DNA of 64,000 bases from Psettodes erumei (lineage: Eukaryota > Chordata > Actinopteri > Pleuronectiformes > Psettodidae). The position numbers and the translations under genes were made by a program. Of the stretch, positions 36,568 to 48,060 are shown piece by piece (positions within the stretch are counted from its first letter, which is position 1; every line of letters begins with the position of its first letter). Under the pieces are notes generated by a model, which saw only the letters and a list, made by a program, of their open reading frames with translations, was not told where the DNA came from and ran no database searches. The DNA is taken from assembly GCA_016785225.1 (NCBI GenBank), contig JAFBJZ010000354.1:2642001-2706000 (forward strand), written 5' to 3'.

Positions 36568-39500
36568 ATGCAGCTGGGACTGGTGGCGCTGGCAATGGTC
36601 TTCCTCAGCTCCATGGGTCATAGCGATGTTCTCAAGCTCTCCAAGGCGAGAAGGCAGAGACGGGGTGAGTCCTTTCTTCCTCAGTTTGTTTCAGTATTTT
36701 TTTCCTTCCTCTTCAGAACTGCTGCCTTTCGTTACTGTGGTCTGAGTCACAGTGGTGGACCTCTTATAAACATTTAACAAGCACAGTAAAGATAACATTT
36801 TGTTTATTTTCTCATCATTCTTATTTGTTTTTCCTGGGCGGGATATGTTGGGTTCAGTGTTTCTCCTGAATGGCTCATCTTTCTTCCTCTTTTTAAGATT
36901 ATGCCTCTCTCAGTTTATGTAAAACTTTTATGGGTATTAGGACTGTTTATAGAGGGGGGTTTGATGTATTCGCCCTCAAAGCCCTCAGTCTTTGTGTGTC
37001 TGGCTCCGCGGGCACATAATGGAAGGAGTACCTGACAGTTCTAAGCTCTCAATTGGACCGTGCTGCTGGTGTTGTTGTAAGCATTTTTCTGACCTCACGC
37101 AACCAAAGATGGTGCTCAGGCCGACTCGCAGTATATCTCCGGCCTCAGAGCCTCAGCGCTGGTCTTACTGACAGCTTTGAAATAATTCTTGCTTTACACA
37201 CAAGGAGCTTTCAGCCAATGCCAAGCTCACCCCAATGTCTGTGAACCAGAATTCATATAATACCATGACTGGCCACAGAAACAGATGGTGGTGTTATTAA
37301 AATCACACATACCAGGAAGGAACCCTTGTTTGGTTCATAGATATAAAATATTTTTACAGTATACATACTCACACACCATATATGTCTAATGAGGACAGAA
37401 GGATATTGGTTATTCACTCAGATACTGTACACAGGCACCTTCTACAGCATCAGTCATGTGAGACTTTCCACCACCCCAGATATGGAAGAGGTTCGCAATT
37501 CACATGTCTGTTTTACAGCTTTTACGTCTTTAATGTCATCAGATGCTGTGTTTTTGTCAACCATCGCCCTTGGCAGGCAAATGGCTGACGAAAGTGGAGT
37601 TTGTTTTTCTTCCCCATGGGCTTCTGTGTTCCCTCTCTGACTGAAATTTAGTGTCAAGCAGAGAGATCAGAGGAGAGAGTAGCATACTGCTCCTTATTCT
37701 CAAGGCAGCACAAACTGTCTCATTTTTTTGTAAACCACCATGTGTCACAATCAATTTGCAACACCACATTCTTAGATGCATACAGTCCCCTCTATCCCCC
37801 ACTATCAATGCTACTGATAGTGAGCAGTAAGACCTGGCTGTAGTTATTTGCATGCAAGGTCACTGTGGCCCTGGCATAATCTGTTCATGGGAGAACTTTT
37901 TAATATTTATTTTCAACCCTCCATCTTATCTCTGGGAGACAGGGCACTGAATGACAGTGTGTATATTTAGAGCTGACTCCAGTGACCATGGTATTGTCTC
38001 TGAATGACTCCTTGAAAAAAGATGTGCACTCACTTAAGATTTACATTACTGGTTGTGTGCATACCGCGTCTTTTCCTTTTTGGAAGATAAAGAACTGGAT
38101 TAATGGCTGAGCCTGGGATTACAAGGAGGTGACGCACAAATGCATCTGCAGTGCATTTTCAGACTCATGACAGGGGATACTTGCTGCTTGTTACCTCTAT
38201 AGGAAAAACACTCTATTTGCACATGCAGTATTTGTCTCTTGGCCACATCCATCACTTTTGCAGTTTTCTAATGCCAAGAATATTTCTGACTGACCCCAGC
38301 GGGAGGCCGTGTGTGATGCGAGCTGCCTGATTTTGATTGGCTCTTAGTTGACTGTCAACCCCAATTACCCGGGTTTCTCCAAATAAAAATCTGCTAAGGA
38401 TCTCCGGCAGGCAGTTTGAAGTAAACAGTGAGTAACTGTTCAAACAAAAATGTTTGGCCTGGCCCCTGGTTAGATTAAGCTCTGAGCATTAAGACCTGCT
38501 TGTTGGAGTGATAAAGTGCTGGCAGGTTTATTGCTGGATCATTGGACATGCCAGCAAAATATTACAGTCCCCTGATGTTGTTCTCATAGGCAAAAATAAT
38601 GACAAATGCTCTTTTTATTTCCTCATTAAAATTCATATCTGACTGGGAACAGTTTATGTTTTTCTGTAATGGTACACCATGCTGTTCTTTTGCTTACCTC
38701 AATCTGCCTGTTACTTTCTTTCTGTTTACCTTATGTTTCCACAGTTAGTACTGAGGGGCCGCCATCTTGCTCTAAAGGCTGTGAGCGATGCTCAGAGTAT
38801 AATGGCTGCATTAAATGTAAGCCCAAGCTCTTCATCTTCCTGGAGCGCAACGACATCCGACAGATAGGCGTGTGCCTCGCCTCCTGCCCCATGGGATATT
38901 TTGGGATGAGGAACCCGGAAGGCAACAACAGATGCACCCGTGAGTTTTGCTTTGTGCTGTCGACTCTTGACCATGGCACACTGCAAGTGTCAGTGGTATA
39001 TCAACAGGATGTGTAAGCGGGCATGTTAGATTTGTAAATACACATCTGGAATCTTCCAAATACACGAGGGCTTGTGCTAACTGGTTGGCAATGGCTCACT
39101 CTGTAAAAATTACACAGCTGACGTCAAATCAGACCTGCAGAGTGTAAACGATCTGTTTATCTTTGCCTCATCAGCTCCTGTTTATGTACAATAATTGGCC
39201 ATTTAGAGGAGCACAGGGATGGCCTGTTAGTTTTTTGGCTTGTGTGTCACACAAATATTTTCACTCTCTGTGTTTGTGTGACCTAAAGACCTAAAATATG
39301 AATGCAGGAAAATAGGGATTCCACTGAAATCAGCACTGAATGACGAGTGAATCCCTTATTTGCCATACACATCTCATATTTTTTAACCAGTCCACGCTGT
39401 TATTTTTCATGTTTGTGAGTGAATAAGTGGTACTGTACCCCTTATTATTGAAAGCTCACTAACAAGATGCAAGTGGCCACTAATACATAAATTAGTGACC

Positions 39501-42500
39501 AGTGAATGAAATCCTTCTGCTGTTGCTACTTATCCCCGTGGAAAGGAGCACACAAATAAATTCAGAAAATATTCTGCAGAAGGAAAGAATTTTTAAACGA
39601 ACTGCTTTTCATCATGTTTTTTTGGTTTTTTGGCTGGCTTGGCTTATTTGTAAAGTGGATGAAGGGCCGCACTCACGGTACTTACCAAACTCACATAGTT
39701 GTAAGTTTGCACTTAAAGCAGGAGAGCGCCAGCACCTCAGCCTGTTGTCTGTTTCCTCTTATGTGTGGGCAGAAAACAAGATTGCAACAAAATCCCCAAC
39801 AAAAACATTTCTAATGCGATGTTGTTTGTCTGTTTTTTAAGAGGATGTCTGCGTTTTTTTGTTTTTATTATTATTTGGCCCTTGTGTGCAGGGTTCATGC
39901 CAGGCCACAATCCATGTTTATTGTGCTTTCACTTTTGCACATTTTTTTATTCTGATACACCCTTACTGTATCATATACAGTCTGTATATATAATCTCGGA
40001 AATCTGTAAGTAACTAAGGGTGCGTGTAGGTATATTTTTAAAACAATATTACATTCATTATAATGAAAGAGGAGTGCTTCCACCATTATTGTTACCTCCT
40101 GTTTAATGACATTCCGTTATGTTCATTGCTTCAAGCTCGCCCTACAGGTGTGTATTTGGTATTTAGTGAATGTCTTCTATAGGGAGAAAGATGCAGCCTA
40201 TACTTTTCTTTCAAGATATTTTTGCTTGACTGACATTTCCTGCATTTCATAGTGTCTGTCAGATGTGATACATTATGTTTTCCAAAACATAATGTACTCA
40301 TGAGATGCAATTTTGCTCTCTGCCACATTACTTTTTTGTTTGAGATGTGGGTTTTTACAGCACAACAGAAACAGTACTTTATTCTAAAATGACAGATTTT
40401 ATTTCCTCTGTGAAGTTTGCGGCATCAGTGCAAACGGCACAATTAGAATTATTTCTTCTATTTCTTTGCATTTTTAGGAAAATACTGGCTCATTTGCAAC
40501 AAGTTCAACCACATGTCTTGCTGTTATTTCAATGCAGCATTATTTCATGTCCTGATTTTGTTGCAGAAAGGGCTGAATTTCCTCAGCAAATTCTTTTCAG
40601 AGGCCCTCAGTGGCTAAACTGGGTTATTATCCAATCATCTGACTTTATACATGTCATCCCAGAATGTCTTGTTAGCAACATTTGTCTTACATTATAGGGC
40701 TACAAACGTCAGTACTGTCAAATTTAGCTGTCAAGGGCTTAAAAATAGTAATTGGGAGCAGGAGGCAAAGACTTTAAGATCCCATTGAGGGATCGAGTGT
40801 TAAAATATTTCTGACCTTGGCATCAGACAAGCTGCGGAGGAGACATTCTTGACTTCAGCACACGTGAACATGATGAGTTTCCCCATATAAAAACACTGAC
40901 ATGAAAATTTACAGATTTCCATCTATCCCACATTCATGTGAGGAAGGTTAATTCAGATGGAATGAATGATGCGGCTGAGGGAGGGCCTTTCATGATGAGA
41001 CCAAAGCTTTGGGAGTCTTTTAAGATGTCTGTTTTTTATCCTCTTGTGTTTGTAATTATCCAAATTTCAAGAAGTTCTTTGTTTGACTAGAGAGTCAGCG
41101 ATTTTAATGAGACTGAGGTGTGGAGAAACCCATTCTTGAGAAACCTAGTGAAGCGAAACACTCCTGGCTGTACTCATTCACACCCGCTTTCCAAAAAACA
41201 AGGCCTGTGGTGCATGTGTTTTTAAGAGAAGAGAGCGTTACTCACCCTTAAGAGACCCCGTGTTGTTTAATCACCAATTAATTTCTCAGAGGGAATAAAA
41301 TTTAAGTTCTCCCTGTCCTCTCTGTGGAGAATGATTTCCTTTTTTTGAGCCAGAATGCAATGAATTCTCCATTAAAACAATACAGGTTTTATGCGTATCC
41401 ACAATTTTTCCTTAACAAGAAAAGAAAATTTTGAAGCCAATGAAATGAATTTGCACGAAATCCTACTTCACTAGATTCTACATGAGCTTTAAATGATTTG
41501 ATCTTTTCATGTGATCCTCTGTTTCTGTCTCCCCTGTGTCTTTCAGAATGTAAAATAGACAACTGTGAAGCATGTTTCAATCGCAATTTTTGCACAAAAT
41601 GTAAGGAGGGCTTGTATTCACACAGCGGCCGATGTTACGTAAGCTGCCCTCCAGGCCAGCGCACCTCCAACGAGACCATGGAGTGTGTCGGTGAGTGACC
41701 TTTAACCTCCCATTTTTTTTACCAGCTTCAAAACACAAACATTAGCGTCTTTGAGTGCTACCTGCCGTAATATGAAAACTATGCTTACCACATCACCTGA
41801 AGAGGTTGGCAGTTGTTTGGCCTGGAAAAATAAGGAACTGATTATAGAAAAATAATAGAATCTATTAGGGTTATCCAAAGTAAGGATACTTTGGATAATT
41901 TTGGTTAAAAATAATTCTGTCACAAGCTGGAAACAACACCATTAACAGAGAAACCCATGCATCATGTGCTGTTCCTTTAACCTGACCCTGCTTGTCCACA
42001 GGGAATATAGATGTGAACTTAAAAACAAGCACAACAACAAGCACATGATATTCAATACCCATATGCTTTTGTGCATTTTCAGGTTCATAGCAACATTCTC
42101 CATCAGTCCATCTCCAGTCAAAAAACAAAAGATTGCTTCCAGATTTGGAAATTAATGTAACTCATTATCCTGAGCTGAAACTACTGAGCCGTAAGAAGCA
42201 GGCAGGAAGGCTGCAGAACAAATGTGAGAAGTTGGAGCTGTGAACCATTCACTCACTACCCCAGCCTTTGTCCCATGTTTTCCCCCCAGGTCAGCGTGCT
42301 TCAGAGTGCGAACTGGGTGAGTGGAGCCAATGGGGTCCCTGCATGAAGAAGAACAAAACATGTGGATTTAAGAAAGGCTCGCAGTCTCGGGTTCGTTCAC
42401 CCCTTCCACAGGTCCACAGCCCAGACACCTCCCCGGCCTTTGTACCCTCACAGACCTGCACTTCACAGACAGAGAGAAGGAAATGTGTTGTGACCAAGAC

Positions 42501-45500
42501 GCCCTGTACAAGAGGTAAAATACAAATATTCACATAGTAAACCAATGCACAACAAGGAAGACTACTAATTCAAAACACCAATTAATAATAGTTATAATGA
42601 TGACACTATGCTGATTAAAGATAAATAAGCACTAAAGTTGAATCCTTCGGCCAGTTAACATGATGACTGATGGAACCATTACTCAACTTCTAAAAGCCTG
42701 CATTCCCGCCAGTGTGTTTGTGACCCACAGCACGTTGATTGGGTTTGGTTTGGCTTAGCTCACAGAAGGATACAGAACCTCTTGACTTCTCAGCATGTAA
42801 ACAATAAACCCCGATCTACGAGCCAAGCAGATGAAGGGCAGGCATTACACACTGCAAACCTGGACAAGGATCAGAGCTAGAAAGAGCTATTTGTTCTGAG
42901 GACCGTTGAAGCGTGAGGTTTACATGGCCATGACATGTTTGCTTGGGCCCTTATCACCCACACAGCAGCTTGCTCTCCAGCAGGTTAACAGTCATTCTCA
43001 CCAGTCAATGGCCATTATCAGCTTTATATTTCATAACAGATTATTAGACACTTTTGGCTTGGTTTACAGATGAGGCTAATAAATGACAGATCAGGCCAGG
43101 TGGTCCAGAGTTTATTGGATGCAATGTGCAACAAAAACACTAATGATCTGGATTATTTGAGTTTTAACATTTTGTCTCTAATACATAGTAAGGCAAAGAA
43201 GTTATATATTTACTGGAAGTGGTGCTGGGATGATGAATTTAACAAAAACATAGAAAGTGAAGCTGTTGTTTAACCCTGCTATTTCAAATTATAGGGTTTG
43301 CTCTCTTGCGCCGAAAGTCATTATGGTTAATGAAGCGTCATTAGCAAATTTCTTTTTTTTCTTAATGTCACCAAATACGAATCTGTTTTGCATAGTCTGC
43401 TGCTGCTGACCAAAGTTGGAAACTTGCACTTATTTTCAAGGGCTAAAGACTGCCAACAAGCAGTATTTAAAGACTTTATTGGACGGTGGCACGCTTAGGG
43501 GATTTAGGGCACAGCAGCAACATTGCGTAACAATATTTGCACAGTCTTGACATCCGTGCAGATGTTGCAACATGTAACAGATGATATGCCTGGATATGTG
43601 TGAGTAAACACAGAAGAGGTTCACATATTCCATCACCATCCTCTCCTCTTCCAGAATTCTTTTACGACTCTGAGTCCCAAGAACAGAACATGATCTGACA
43701 TTGTCTCACGTAGATCTGCGGGCAAGTCTAGAGGGAAGGAAGCTGTGTGGTTTGTAACTGCTTAGTACGGAGTGGGCTCTTCATTAGAAGGAGTGGAGAT
43801 GGAACAATTTGAGAAATAAGAAGCATATTTGCTCTGTACAACACCTGCCTCCTAGAAGGATTAACAGTAAAATATTATGAATTGCCCTATAAAAGCTGAC
43901 TGCCAAATATATTGTGCCAAAGGTAGGGCACATCAAAAAGGCAAGAATGACATGTAAGGTGTCACCTTGAGAGTGTTCTTCAAGTCTTCAGTCCCGTTTT
44001 TTCTCCATTGTGCTGCTAAATACAATTCATATAAATAAAATGCATATTACTGCCAAAATGCACACAAATGAATATTCCTGTGTGAGGCAATTGATGACTC
44101 CAGAGAACCAGTTCATGTGGGTAAACACTGTGCAAAAAGAGCATAACTGCAGATTCATCTGTGGGAGTTGGCTGACCGACTAGCTATATAAAACAGGGGG
44201 CAGACCTTGTATAACTTCAGTGATTTAGTGGTCTGCAGATCTCACGCTTTGTGTTGATTTGGCTGCAAATCCCCCCCCCCTTTTTTTTCCCCTGAAGCTC
44301 CACAAAATGGTCTCACGCGAAAACAGAGTTTTCTGGATGTGTTACTGCATTTGTCAGGGGCAGTTGTTTAGCTTGGATGGAGAGGACGTGCAATCAGACC
44401 TGTCATAAACTGATGGAGTCCCCCTCTCTTGGCTCCATTAGTAATTTGTTAGAGAAGAGTAATTAAGTCCTCACACAGTAAGCACATGGGCTCGATGCTG
44501 CAGAGTGTGTGTGAGGACCCTTCACTTCATTCAGGCTCCACTCTTGTTCAGTACCCGACATTGATTTAAATTGAAACCATTACTGTTCAGCATTAAGTGG
44601 TTGTTTGAACAGTGGCCATAAAAGCAGAGAAATATGTTTACTAATTCAAGACAATACATGAATGATGAACACGCTGGATATAAAATCTTATGATTTGAGA
44701 CAATTCACCAGAAAATGTGTTTTCAGTGACATTTTCATGATTTTAGCGTTAAAGGTTCTCCAAAAGATGAGTTATCCTTGCACTACTGTGTGGGACTGAG
44801 CCTTTTAGCTTTCAGTTGAGAGTAAAGCAACTGTGACTCTGCATGGGCCTGCGGTGAATAAATGTTTTTGTGTTAGGTCTGTCCACATTCAACTACTTCA
44901 TCACCAGATAATGATTTTCACTGGCTGTGCAGAAATGTTGTTTTTGGTGAAATTTGAGAATCACTGTACCTTTGGGCTCTTAGATTTAAAAAAATGCATT
45001 TAAAGCAAAGAATCACAACTGTTTGTACAACAAGTTTAAAAGTGCTTGTAGAGGAATAAACACAGACAATAAGTTATTACTGCATGGCAGTAGACAAACA
45101 TGGTGGCGCCATAAGCCCTGCTATTGTCAGCTGCACAGTGAACACTGTCCAGCCCTTGGCACGTGTTCACTCAGTTTCTGGGATGTGCAGAGATTTTCAA
45201 CGCTTCAAGTTCATGACAAGCATCCTCCAGCGTAACTGCACTCCCACAGATATACAAAACCAAATACTTCTGAGTGCTGCCTAAACAATAGCCATCTGAC
45301 ACACAACTACACACAATGTACATTTCCACTTTGTAACAGCTCTTCATGTCCATTATTGAGCCCTTGACAATGTTTAACTCATTATGCCAGAAGTGATTTC
45401 AAGGTGTTATTTATGTGACAGAAATGAGTGTCACTTGACTGTCCTAAGTGCACTCACAGTCTACACATGTGCTCCATTTTTAAATCAGCAGCAGCACGGC

Positions 45501-46555
45501 AGCTCTTAACTCTCCTGAACAGGGCTACACATAAACATAAACCACACCATTTTTATTCAGGGAGCAATTATACTCTTTAAATGTGTGACAGGTGTGAATC
45601 CTTATCCAAGGGGTTGGGGTTGGTTTGCAGCACAAAAGGAGCCTGTAGCTGTTGAAACAGAAATTAAAAAGGCTAAATCTGCAGTCAATATTATTTTGGT
45701 GTGTCCCGCTGAGGCTGATGGGGAAGTCACAAGTGCTTCCAGGTGTTGGGGTACAAATATTGGTCAGATTAAAATTGTGACCCTGTGGTAACACTAGAGA
45801 AAAACTTAAAGGACCAGAGTTATTGCAATTAATCCTGAGGAGAACGTGAATGTCTCTGCAAAATTTCATGGCACTTCTCAGCAGTTGTTGAGATATATTA
45901 TTGTGGATCAAAGTAACAATAAAACAATTAGCACCTAAATGTTTACATGTTTTATACTGTGATTATTATTAGTGGGCCACTTGTGGTATGTGCCTGTGCA
46001 TATATTGTCAGCTTGGCCAAAGATAGCGTTAGCATATATGAATGATTCTGGGCTGGATTTGCATGGTTTACACTTGTTTTGCCTGCATCAAAAACCACAC
46101 AACCACACCCACGGGTTCCGATCCAACACACATCCCGCATCCCCCGTTCTCATTTCTCAGGAATTTGTGGTCTTTTTTTCAAATTTTGTTTAGCCAAGTG
46201 GAGGCACTTCATCACACAACATCCAATGACGACAGATGTCTTGCAAGAGTTTATTTGAGAAACAGTACAGCCTATTAATCACATTTTCTCATGCATTCTC
46301 ATTTCAGAGAGGAAGAGTAAGGGAGACCAACAAGATGATACGAACGGCAGAGAGAGGGGTAACGCACGTGGACGAGGACGAGAAGGCAAAGATGGTGGTC
46401 GAGGTGTAGGAGGTGGAGGAGGAGGGGTGGGAGGAGGCGGAGGAGGCGGCGGTGGTGGTGGTGGTGTTGGTGGTGGCAGCAGTGGTGGGAAGAGGAGAAA
46501 AGGCCAGAGCAGGACAACCACTGTGTCTAGCATCACAACCAGCTCTGTCACCTAG
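36568..46555 (+). CDS. rspo1: R-spondin 1, complete coding region in five exons
   Basis: RSPO1 is a secreted Wnt enhancer. It bridges LGR4/5/6 to the ligases ZNRF3/RNF43, so that Frizzled receptors stay on the cell surface. Exons: 36568-36664, 38745-38939, 41547-41690, 42290-42514, 46308-46555, all with GT-AG introns of phase 1. They give 302 residues (human 263). Signal peptide about 1-19, basic furin-like RRQRR 28-32, furin-like repeats at 41-96 and 99-144, TSP1 domain 152-218 with W157 and W160, then a basic tail. The R67 and Q72 positions match human ligase-contact residues R66 and Q71, and F108 and F112 match LGR-contact F106 and F110. A conserved N-glycosylation site is at N139. The tail (250-281) is an unusual glycine tract that explains the extra length. 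The ATG was chosen because a signal peptide follows at once. The family is clear. RSPO1 rather than RSPO2-4 is supported by the sequence and by GNL2 and FHL3 nearby. Confidence 0.96.
36665..38744 (+). other. rspo1: RSPO1 intron 1
   Basis: The intron runs from the GTGAGT donor to TTCCACAG. Open frames inside it (for example near 37.4-37.85 kb on the minus strand) show no family features. Nothing else recognised. Confidence 0.85.
38940..41546 (+). other. rspo1: RSPO1 intron 2
   Basis: The intron runs from GTGAGT to TCTTTCAG. It contains an inverted repeat with 13-bp arms at 40269-40296. No exon or RNA gene recognised. Confidence 0.85.
40269..40296. repeat. Inverted repeat, 13-bp arms, in RSPO1 intron 2
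   Basis: TACATTATGTTTT (40269-40281) and AAAACATAATGTA (40284-40296) are exact reverse complements separated by CC. Confidence 0.9.
41691..42289 (+). other. rspo1: RSPO1 intron 3
   Basis: A short intron from GTGAGT to TCCCCCCAG. It holds an inverted repeat with 12-bp arms (41871-41882 and 41887-41898, spacer AGGA). Confidence 0.85.
41871..41898. repeat. Inverted repeat, 12-bp arms, in RSPO1 intron 3
   Basis: TTATCCAAAGTA and TACTTTGGATAA are exact reverse complements separated by the 4-nt AGGA, so the RNA could form a tight hairpin. Confidence 0.9.
42515..46307 (+). other. rspo1: RSPO1 intron 4
   Basis: The largest RSPO1 intron (3.8 kb), from GTAAAA to CATTTCAG. It contains a polypyrimidine run (ten C then eight T, 44271-44288) and a dispersed-repeat copy (45705-45912). 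The open frame over that repeat is not a gene. Confidence 0.85.
45705..45912 (+). repeat. Dispersed teleost-type repeat, copy C, in RSPO1 intron 4
   Basis: A partial copy, same orientation as the others. Diagnostic blocks are 'gctgaggctgatgggga', 'agagttattgcaattaatcc', 'gtgaatgtctctgcaaaatt' and 'cagttgttgagatat'. Confidence 0.7.
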
Positions 46556-47430
46556 ACATTAGTGGCTGCAGGGTGGGGCTGAGAAAAGAGCAGAGATGGT
46601 GCCTCACCTGGCAGTGCACACCTATAGACAAAGAACAACGTGATGAAGGAATGGATTAATGCTGCTATGAGTATGTAGAAGATGCAAAGACAACCGAGGG
46701 ATTGAAGCAACACAAAAGGCTTTCCAGAGCTTTTTGAATCAATGACCCAAAGTGGAAGGGACGTGGTGTCTTCATGGCACTCTGAAAGACTTGTTGATTT
46801 TCATTCCACTGTTGAGGGATCACTGTTGGAGAAGCAAAGTCACTGTGGCTTCGGCATGGCTCATATCACGAACCGACCTATGTCACTTCTTGAACCGAGA
46901 ACACATCCTGTGTTTCAAAAATGCAGCATTAATGCTGGAAGTGTGACAATGAATGAAGAAGGGCCTTTTCAGTCCCCTCTGGTTTATGATGCATTTTGTT
47001 CCAGTCCGATTTAATCACAATCTGTTCCTCATTTGCTTTTCGTGTTGCTGAGAGGTGGCAGATGGATTTTCTCAACAGCCGCTGTATGAGATGTAGAGAC
47101 AGTGAAAATAGTATTGAGTCTTTGTACCTTTATTTCCTATTGTGAGATGAAACAAAAAGAAAAGGCACTGGAAACCATTTGTGGTTGGTGAGGACAGATC
47201 TTCTATATTTTATTTTGATGAGGGAGTCTTTTACAAAACAAGCCTAAGAGAAAATGTGGATGGGGATTACTGGGAGCTCAGTTTATTATCCTTCTCTGGT
47301 GTCCTGACACAGATTTTTTGCCATTTAATAGTGTAGTCATTTGTTTGGAATTAAATGTTGATGTATCAGAAAATAACTCTGCACAGAAAATGAGGAGTTA
47401 AAAATACCAACATTTGCATGGTGCAAGGCA

Positions 47431-47473
<43 letters not shown>

Positions 47474-48060
47474 TGTGTGTATGCGTGTGTTTATGTACAT
47501 TTCAACACGGAACAAAGTTGTTTGTCGACAGAAAACTTCAACATGTGTTTGCACGTGTGTTGATATTGGTCTCATAGATTGAAGGATTAAGGTTGTGGAT
47601 ATCAAAATGTAAATGCACAGTGATATATCAAATATGCAGTAACTGCCACTGATTGTTATATAAGCCATCAACTCATCAGCTGCTCAGTAATCATGTATGT
47701 TTGCAACAGGGTCTGAAGATTTTGCACAACTATAATAATGTTTCCTACTGCTCAAGTTTCAGAACAGTCATAGCATTTTACACATTTATAATCCAAAAGC
47801 TGGCTTCATAACATTGCAGATACAGAGGGGTTCTTTTTAATTATTTTTATTACTCCTAGAATGTTTTACATGGGTCTGTTTGCTTTCCACAAGATATTAG
47901 TTTCAGGAGAAGTTACACGCTACGTTATTCATTCATACTATGGATTGTGATACTGAATATGTCAAACTGTGTTTATCATCCAACATAAGAAGTATTAGCA
48001 GCATAATGTATAGCTTATTCTGTGAAAGTCTAAATAAAATTCAGATGAAGCTGATGAATG
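46556..48060 (+). other. rspo1: RSPO1 3'UTR, approximate
   Basis: The sequence after the TAG stop (46553-46555) is noncoding. A possible early poly(A) signal ATTAAA is at 47350-47355 and a canonical AATAAA at 48033-48038. A long TG/GT microsatellite (47433-47490) lies between the stop and both later signals. The end at about 48060 is inferred from the second signal only. Confidence 0.5.
47433..47490 (+). repeat. (GT)n microsatellite, imperfect, in RSPO1 3'UTR
   Basis: About 18 GT units followed by GC and AT interruptions and further GT. If transcribed in the RSPO1 3'UTR it would give a long GU repeat, a known binding substrate for proteins such as CELF and TDP-43. Confidence 0.9.

Noticed and set aside
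45585..45791. 68-codon plus-strand frame in RSPO1 intron 4
   Set aside because: It overlaps the dispersed-repeat copy and has no splice or family support.
46279..46551. Proline-rich 90-codon frame on the minus strand
   Set aside because: It is the antisense of the RSPO1 glycine tract.
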